From Clostridiales bacterium (GTDB lineage Bacteria > Bacillota_A > Clostridia > Christensenellales > Aristaeellaceae), in contig JAIKWN010000191.1 of NCBI GenBank assembly GCA_024684665.1, positions 1 to 10,541 on the forward strand: a stretch of DNA of 10,541 nt. The letters are read 5' to 3'. The first letter of the stretch is position 1, and each line of letters opens with the position of its first letter. Below the pieces are notes generated by a model. It did not search any database. It was not told where the DNA came from and was given only the letters and a program-made list of their open reading frames with translations. Both the position numbers and the translations under genes were made by a program. Shown here piece after piece: positions 6,318 to 10,541 of this stretch.

Positions 6318-8792
6318 ATGAAGAAATTCCTGGTTCTCCTCCTCGCACTTTCCCTCTTTGCGATGCCCTTCGCCGCGAACGCGGACGGGCTCACACCGGG
6401 CGAGTACGAGGCCACCGCGCAGGGCTTTGGCGGCCCCGTCACGGTCAAAATCACCGTCGATGAGACGGGCGTCACAGGCGTCGTCATCACGGGTGACGCG
6501 GAAACCCCCGGCCTCGGCGCGGCAGCCATTGAGGGCTGGAACGCTAACGGCCTCGCCGGCATCACCAGCGCCGACGATATCGACGCCTTTGCGACCGCTA
6601 CCATCACGACAACCGCCGTGAAGGAAGCTGCTGCTGCCGCGCTGGCGCAGGCCGCGGGCGAAGCCGCCGCAGATGCGGACGCTCCCCTCGCCTTCACCGC
6701 GGGCACCTATGAGGCGACCGCTGACGGCTACAACGGCCCCAGCACTTTCGCTGTGACCTTCTCGGACAGCGCCGTCACCGGCATCGAAGTCGTCTCCACG
6801 GTCGAGACCGGACACGTTGGCGACATCGCCTTCGAGATCCTGATCCCCGAAATGATCGAAGCGAACGGCTCTGGCGTCGACGGTGTTGCGGGCGCGACCT
6901 TCTCCACCCGCGCGCTGAAGAACGCCGTGAACGATGCGGCGCAGCAGGCGGGCTGCACGAACCTCGCGGCTTTCCAGGCTGCGAAGGTCGAGCACGTCGC
7001 GGGCGATCCCATCGACGTGACCTATGACGTCGTCGTGGTCGGCGCCGGCGGCGCCGGCATGGCCGCGGCTGCGCAGGCTGTGCAGAACGGCAACACCGTC
7101 CTGGTCATCGAAAAGAACGCCGAAGTCGGCGGCAACACCCTCGTTTCCGGCGGCCAGTACCAGAGTGTCATGCCCTACCTCGTCTGGGATCCGGCGGATC
7201 CGGACGCAACCACGGGCGTCTACGCTTTCAACGGCCAGACCTATGACAAGGTGAAATCCGTCCAGGGCTGCATCAACGAGCTGAAGATGATCGCGAACTG
7301 GAGCGAGGAGCCCTTCGACGAGGCCTGGTATCAGGACAATGAGTTCGTCGCGGGTGACGCGCTTGAGCTCTCCAAGCACGGCGTGCACGCCGAGTATCTC
7401 CCAATCCTGCAGGCCCTCAAGGCCGAGATCGCCGAGTACCTCGCATGGGCGCAGCCGCAGCTGGATGCTGGCGTCTCTGAGAACCAGCTGACCCTCTTCT
7501 CCACGCTGAACCTGCACATCTTCCAGACCTATTACGGCGGCCTCCGCCAGAGCGCTGACAAGAGCCAGTGGATCTACGGCGACGTCGACCTCGTGAAGCA
7601 GTTCATCGAGGGCGGCCAGGGCCTCAAGGAGTGGCTGGAAGCCCAGGGCGCTGCCTTCTATGAGGACAGCCAGCAGACGCTGATCGGCGCCCTCTGGTAT
7701 CGTGAGAACGAGTTCACCCGCGAGCAGGGCCGCTGGGGCGCCTACTTCCTCGCGCCGATGAGCACCATCAATGGCGCCGAGGGCAACGAGATCATGCTCC
7801 GCACCACCGCGAACGAACTGATCGTTGAGAACGGCCGCGTGACGGGCGTCAAGGCGACGAAGTTCGACGGCACGGAAGTCACCGCGCATGCGACCAAGGG
7901 CGTCATCCTGACGACCGGTGGCTACGCCGCGAACATTGACCTCGTGCTGGACGGCAACGTGTACTGGTCCACCGAGTATCTCTCCAAGGCTACCAAAACG
8001 ACCAACCGTTCCTCCCTGCAGGGCGACGGCATCCGCATGGCGCAAGCCGCCGGCGCGGACGTCACCGGCATGGGCTTCACGCAGCTGATGCCGATCTCCT
8101 GGGTCGACAACGGCAACCTGGCCTTCGGCGGCGGCAACTATGCCTGCTGGATCAACCCGACAACCGGCCACCGCTTCGTCGACGAAGGATCCGAGCGCGA
8201 CGTGCTCTCTCTGGCCGAGTTCAAAAACGGCATGGAAGTGAACGGCACTAAGGGCGTCTTCCTTGAGTTCTACAACAAAGAGCAGCTGATGCCCGCTCCG
8301 ATGCAGCTCGCCGAAGGCGACTTCCCCGGCCGCTACTATCGCCGCACCATCGCGGAACTCCCTGCGCTGTTTGAAGAGTTGGGCGTGACCGCCGATCCCG
8401 CAGTTGTCATCCAGACCATCCGCGACTACGACGCCGCGGTCATGGGCCAGGGCGAATATCCGGACGTCGGCAAGGCCATCGCCAGCCGCACGATCGGCAA
8501 CGTCGAGAAGGACGAGAGCGGCAAGTACCTGCCCGAGACCTATGATCTCGACAACGCGCTCCTCACCATTCGTCTCATGGCGCCCTCCACGCACCACACC
8601 ATGGGCGGCGTGAAGGTCGACGTCGACCGCCACGTGCTGGATACCAACGGCAACGCGATCCCCGGCCTCTATGCGGCCGGCGAGGTCACGGGCGGCATCC
8701 ACGGCGGCAATCGCCTGGGCGGCAACGCGATCGTTGAGATCTTCGTTTCCGGCCGCACCGCCGCGAACGCGGTCACCGCGGACAACAAATAA
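6318..8792 (+). CDS. Exported FAD-dependent reductase with two FMN-binding domains (fumarate/urocanate-reductase-like flavoprotein)
   Basis: An 824-residue exported protein: signal peptide 1-22 (cleavage ANA before DG), FMN-binding domains at about 28-115 and 129-215, then a flavocytochrome-c-type FAD domain from about 235. Domain 2 has the ApbE flavinylation pattern D188..GAT with acceptor Thr194. Domain 1 has a degenerate DAFATAT (Thr95). The FAD site is GAGGAG (242-247), then VIEKN and GGNT. Fumarate-reductase catalytic residues are kept at Arg627 (GHRFVDEGSERD), His760 (HHTMGG) and Arg799 (GGNRLGG). By my alignment Met591 stands where Shewanella fumarate reductase has its substrate His365, so another enoate acceptor (urocanate, an acrylate or similar) is plausible. 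No CxxCH heme motif is present, so electrons probably arrive through the covalent FMN. The codon use is GC-rich and strongly biased, suggesting high expression. The gene has its own promoter and terminator. Confidence 0.93.
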   Translation: MKKFLVLLLALSLFAMPFAANADGLTPGEYEATAQGFGGPVTVKITVDETGVTGVVITGDAETPGLGAAAIEGWNANGLAGITSADDIDAFATATITTTAVKEAAAAALAQAAGEAAADADAPLAFTAGTYEATADGYNGPSTFAVTFSDSAVTGIEVVSTVETGHVGDIAFEILIPEMIEANGSGVDGVAGATFSTRALKNAVNDAAQQAGCTNLAAFQAAKVEHVAGDPIDVTYDVVVVGAGGAGMAAAAQAVQNGNTVLVIEKNAEVGGNTLVSGGQYQSVMPYLVWDPADPDATTGVYAFNGQTYDKVKSVQGCINELKMIANWSEEPFDEAWYQDNEFVAGDALELSKHGVHAEYLPILQALKAEIAEYLAWAQPQLDAGVSENQLTLFSTLNLHIFQTYYGGLRQSADKSQWIYGDVDLVKQFIEGGQGLKEWLEAQGAAFYEDSQQTLIGALWYRENEFTREQGRWGAYFLAPMSTINGAEGNEIMLRTTANELIVENGRVTGVKATKFDGTEVTAHATKGVILTTGGYAANIDLVLDGNVYWSTEYLSKATKTTNRSSLQGDGIRMAQAAGADVTGMGFTQLMPISWVDNGNLAFGGGNYACWINPTTGHRFVDEGSERDVLSLAEFKNGMEVNGTKGVFLEFYNKEQLMPAPMQLAEGDFPGRYYRRTIAELPALFEELGVTADPAVVIQTIRDYDAAVMGQGEYPDVGKAIASRTIGNVEKDESGKYLPETYDLDNALLTIRLMAPSTHHTMGGVKVDVDRHVLDTNGNAIPGLYAAGEVTGGIHGGNRLGGNAIVEIFVSGRTAANAVTADNK

Positions 8793-8812
8793 TCCCCATC
8801 TCCTGTAACGCG

Positions 8813-8856
8813 CCGCCCCGCTTCCCTGCGAAGCGGGGCGGTTCCTTTCGGTTCTT
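8813..8856 (+). terminator. Intrinsic terminator of the flavoprotein gene
   Basis: CCGCCCCGCTTC (8813-8824) and GAAGCGGGGCGG (8830-8841) form a perfect 12-bp stem with a CCTGC loop, followed by the T-rich TTCCTTTCGGTTCTTTT. It lies 20 nt after the stop codon. Confidence 0.88.
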
Positions 8857-8910
8857 TTCCTTCATCCCGGACAATGAAACCCTTCCCTTGTGGTTCCTGA
8901 AACAGAAGAA

Positions 8911-8929
8911 TTGACAAACGTCTTATAAT
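8911..8929 (+). promoter_or_regulatory. Promoter region of the acetyltransferase-deaminase gene, unusual spacing
   Basis: Perfect consensus boxes TTGACA (8911-8916) and TATAAT (8924-8929) are present but only 7 nt apart, far too close for a standard sigma-A promoter. The TATAAT probably serves as the -10 with a poor upstream -35. The leader to the start codon would be about 75 nt. Confidence 0.4.
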
Positions 8930-8999
8930 AGAAGCACAAGAAACAAAGAGAACAAGAGATGAAGCATTCCCCGGGACGGAAACGATACCCATGTCCAGA

Positions 9000-9006
9000 G
9001 AAAGGA
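9000..9006 (+). promoter_or_regulatory. Ribosome binding site that fixes the GNAT-deaminase start
   Basis: GAAAGGA (9000-9006) is 5 nt from ATG 9012. The more upstream in-frame ATG at 8991 has no purine-rich site before it (ACGATACCC). The family usually begins at MELKELKTERLILR, which also favours 9012. Confidence 0.65.
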
Positions 9007-9011
9007 ATCTT

Positions 9012-9935
9012 ATGGAACTGAAAGAATTGAAAACAGAACGCCTGATCCTCCGCCGCTGGGAAGAAAGCGATGCGGATAGCCTGTTCGAATATGCCAGAGA
9101 CCCGGACGTCGGACCCATCGCGGGCTGGCCCGCCCATCGCAGCGCAGAGGAAAGCCGCAGCGTAATCAGGAACGTCTTTACCGGCCGGGAGGCGTATGCC
9201 GTCTGCCTGAAAACTGACCGCAGGGCTATCGGCTCGATCGAACTCAAGCTGAACGGGCATACCGACATGACGGAACGGGACGACGAATGCGAACTCGGGT
9301 ACTGGCTCGGAAAGCCTTTCTGGGGACGGGGCATCATGCCAGAGGCCGTGCGGGAAATGCTCCGCCACGCCTTTGAAGACATCGGTATGGCAAAAGTATG
9401 GGCCGGCTACTATGAGGGTAACCTCAAATCGAAGCGCGTCCAGGAGAAATGCGGCTTCCGTTATCAGTGGAAAACCGAGGGCGTCAACGTGCCGCTGATG
9501 CACGAAAAACGGACAGGGCATGTCAGTAGCATCACAAAAGACCAGTGGCAGTGGGACAGGCTGTACGCAGCAGCGTGCGCGGTCCGGAACGAGCGCCGCA
9601 TTTCGGAATACGTCACCTGCGGAGAAGTCTCCGCCGCCATCCTTTCAAAGTCCGGAAGAATCTATACGGGCGTTTGCATCGATACCTGTTCCACGCTGGG
9701 CATCTGTGCGGAGCGGAACGCCATTTTCAACATGATCACAAACGGCGAACAGGAGATCGATAAAGTCATCGCGATCCTTCCCGACGGCTCTTCCGGCGCG
9801 CCTTGCGGCGCCTGCCGGGAGCTGATGGTGCAGCTGATGCCGGGGAAGTATCAGGACATCCAGATTATGATGGATTACAGGCAGGAAAGGACCATGACGC
9901 TCGGTGAGCTGACGCCGGAGTGGTGGATCAAATAG
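9012..9935 (+). CDS. Fusion of GNAT (RimJ/RimL-type) acetyltransferase and cytidine-deaminase-fold domain
   Basis: The 307-residue protein has two enzymes in one chain. Residues 1 to about 165 match the Acetyltransf_3 group: LKTERLILRRW at the start, ELGYWLGKPFWGRGIMPEA (acetyl-CoA loop) and the late NLKSKRVQEKCGFRY. The part from about 180 is a cytidine-deaminase fold: zinc ligand Cys232 and proton-shuttle Glu234 in CAERNA, then Cys265 and Cys268 in PCGAC. All zinc and catalytic residues are present, so hydrolytic deamination of a nucleoside or similar amine is expected. The spacing is like tetrameric cytidine and blasticidin-S deaminases. The pairing suggests modification of one small molecule twice, such as an aminoacyl-nucleoside antibiotic, but that is inference. 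Monocistronic, between two terminators. GTG- or ATG-led alternatives add at most seven residues at 8991. Confidence 0.88.
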   Translation: MELKELKTERLILRRWEESDADSLFEYARDPDVGPIAGWPAHRSAEESRSVIRNVFTGREAYAVCLKTDRRAIGSIELKLNGHTDMTERDDECELGYWLGKPFWGRGIMPEAVREMLRHAFEDIGMAKVWAGYYEGNLKSKRVQEKCGFRYQWKTEGVNVPLMHEKRTGHVSSITKDQWQWDRLYAAACAVRNERRISEYVTCGEVSAAILSKSGRIYTGVCIDTCSTLGICAERNAIFNMITNGEQEIDKVIAILPDGSSGAPCGACRELMVQLMPGKYQDIQIMMDYRQERTMTLGELTPEWWIK

Positions 9936-9983
9936 GAACTCCAAGAAAGATAGAATCCGATATTCCATGATGCGATACATTGC

Positions 9984-10012
9984 AAAAGGGCTGCCCCTTG
10001 CGGAGCAGCCCT
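9984..10012 (-). terminator. Convergent terminator, best fit for the minus-strand LivK-type gene
   Basis: On the plus strand AGGGCTGC (9987-9994) pairs with GCAGCCCT (10005-10012). Read on the minus strand the stem is followed by TTTT, so it is a proper intrinsic terminator 46 nt after the minus-strand stop. On the plus strand the following CTCTTCATTT is a poorer U-run but may still stop the acetyltransferase transcript. Confidence 0.8.
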
Positions 10013-10058
10013 CTTCATTTGCGATTGGATCGATTGATCCGGAGCGGACAGCGAGAAA

Positions 10059-10541
10059 TCAGAACTCGCCGGTCACGTTCACGAACTTGCCGTCGCGGAT
10101 CTGCAGGCGGAAGAGGCCGCGGATCGCGTCGCCGACTTCGTTCATCGTGTATTCACCGCCCAGCGCCTTATAGGTCATGCCGTCCAGCGCGTCGCGGATC
10201 GCGTCGTGATCGAAGGAACCGGCAGCTTCGCAGGCCGCGGCGAGCTGGTTCACGACGTCCCACGTCTGCATGACGAAGGCGTCCATCGCCACGCCGTAGG
10301 TGCTCTCGTAGAGCTCCTTCACCGCACGGAACTCATCCGTGTCGATGTCGGCGCAATATGCGTTGATCAGATAGCAGCCGTCGGCCGCGGCGCCCGCCGT
10401 ATCGGTGAAGGCCTGCTTCAGGCAGGTGGAGGTAACGATGACCTTACCGGTATACTCGAGGTCGCGGATCTTCATCACGATGGAAGCGGAGTCGGCATAG
10501 TAGGCAACCAGGAAGATAGCTTCGGCGTCGGTGGCCTTTGC
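10059..10541 (-). CDS. Branched-chain amino acid-type ABC transporter substrate-binding protein (LivK-like), C-terminal part
   Basis: Reading in from the window end on the minus strand, the frame is open for 160 residues and stops at TGA (10061-10059), so the N-terminus is missing. AKATDAEAIFLVAYYADSAS then IVMKIRDLEYTGKVIVT is the second-lobe beta-alpha pattern of type I binding proteins (the "a...aDavfl.gy..da..iikq.relG" signature). The end FVMQTWDVVNQLAAACEAAG, then IRDALDGMTYKALGG.YTMN.VGDAIRGLFRLQIRDGKFV, is typical of LivK/Leu-Ile-Val-binding proteins ("aydav.lla.ai..ag"). It would bind an amino acid or related carboxylate outside the membrane for a LivHMGF-type importer; those genes would lie beyond the window. 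The ligand is not determinable here. Confidence 0.88.
   Translation of the reverse strand, partial: AKATDAEAIFLVAYYADSASIVMKIRDLEYTGKVIVTSTCLKQAFTDTAGAAADGCYLINAYCADIDTDEFRAVKELYESTYGVAMDAFVMQTWDVVNQLAAACEAAGSFDHDAIRDALDGMTYKALGGEYTMNEVGDAIRGLFRLQIRDGKFVNVTGEF

Noticed and set aside
6207..8702. Very long antisense open frame (831 codons) opposite the flavoprotein gene
   Set aside because: It is the mirror of strongly GC-biased codons in the real gene. Its translation is low-complexity Asp/Val/Gly/Ala/Arg with no recognisable domain, and it has no ribosome binding site.
1..10541. CRISPR arrays, tRNA or rRNA genes
   Set aside because: No regularly spaced direct repeats, cloverleaf with CCA-type end, or rRNA-like conserved stretches were seen in any intergenic region.

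Overview
The window looks like chromosomal DNA from a GC-rich (roughly 55-63% in most genes) Firmicutes-type anaerobe, probably a clostridial gut lineage. The signs are strong AGGAGG-like ribosome binding sites, sigma-A type promoters, intrinsic terminators, two exported proteins with SPase I type signal peptides, and an extracytoplasmic flavin reductase typical of gut anaerobes. The lineage is an inference; no marker gene is present.

Layout. (1) 2-766: the C-terminal end of a SNF2/HepA-family helicase, cut by the window start. (2) 780-4769: a three-gene ABC importer operon of the ferric-iron/AfuABC/PotABCD superfamily: a solute-binding protein with its own promoter, an intercistronic hairpin, an ATPase, then a fused two-domain permease whose start lies 2 nt after the ATPase stop. 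The operon ends at a 12-bp hairpin. (3) 4851-6190: a distinctly AT-richer island holding one DUF4143-type AAA ATPase gene. It is bounded by inverted copies of GCCAC..AAAACGCAAAAC, and each end is itself palindromic. Just outside the right end (6194-6221) lies a decayed copy of the last 22 bases of the permease gene plus 6 bases beyond it. (4) 6250-8841: a monocistronic, strongly expressed-looking exported flavoprotein (two FMN-binding domains plus a fumarate-reductase-like FAD domain) with a good promoter and terminator. (5) 8911-9935: a GNAT acetyltransferase fused to a cytidine-deaminase-fold domain. (6) 9984-10541, minus strand: a convergent terminator and the C-terminal part of a branched-chain amino acid type (LivK) binding protein, cut by the window end.

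The importer, the secreted reductase and the LivK-type protein fit a cell that scavenges small organic solutes and respires one of them outside the membrane. The sequence does not fix any substrate. The least explained object is the ATPase cassette, with its terminal palindromes and the adjacent duplicated permease tail. I regard it as the best candidate for an undescribed mobile or self-propagating unit, although it encodes no recognisable transposase.
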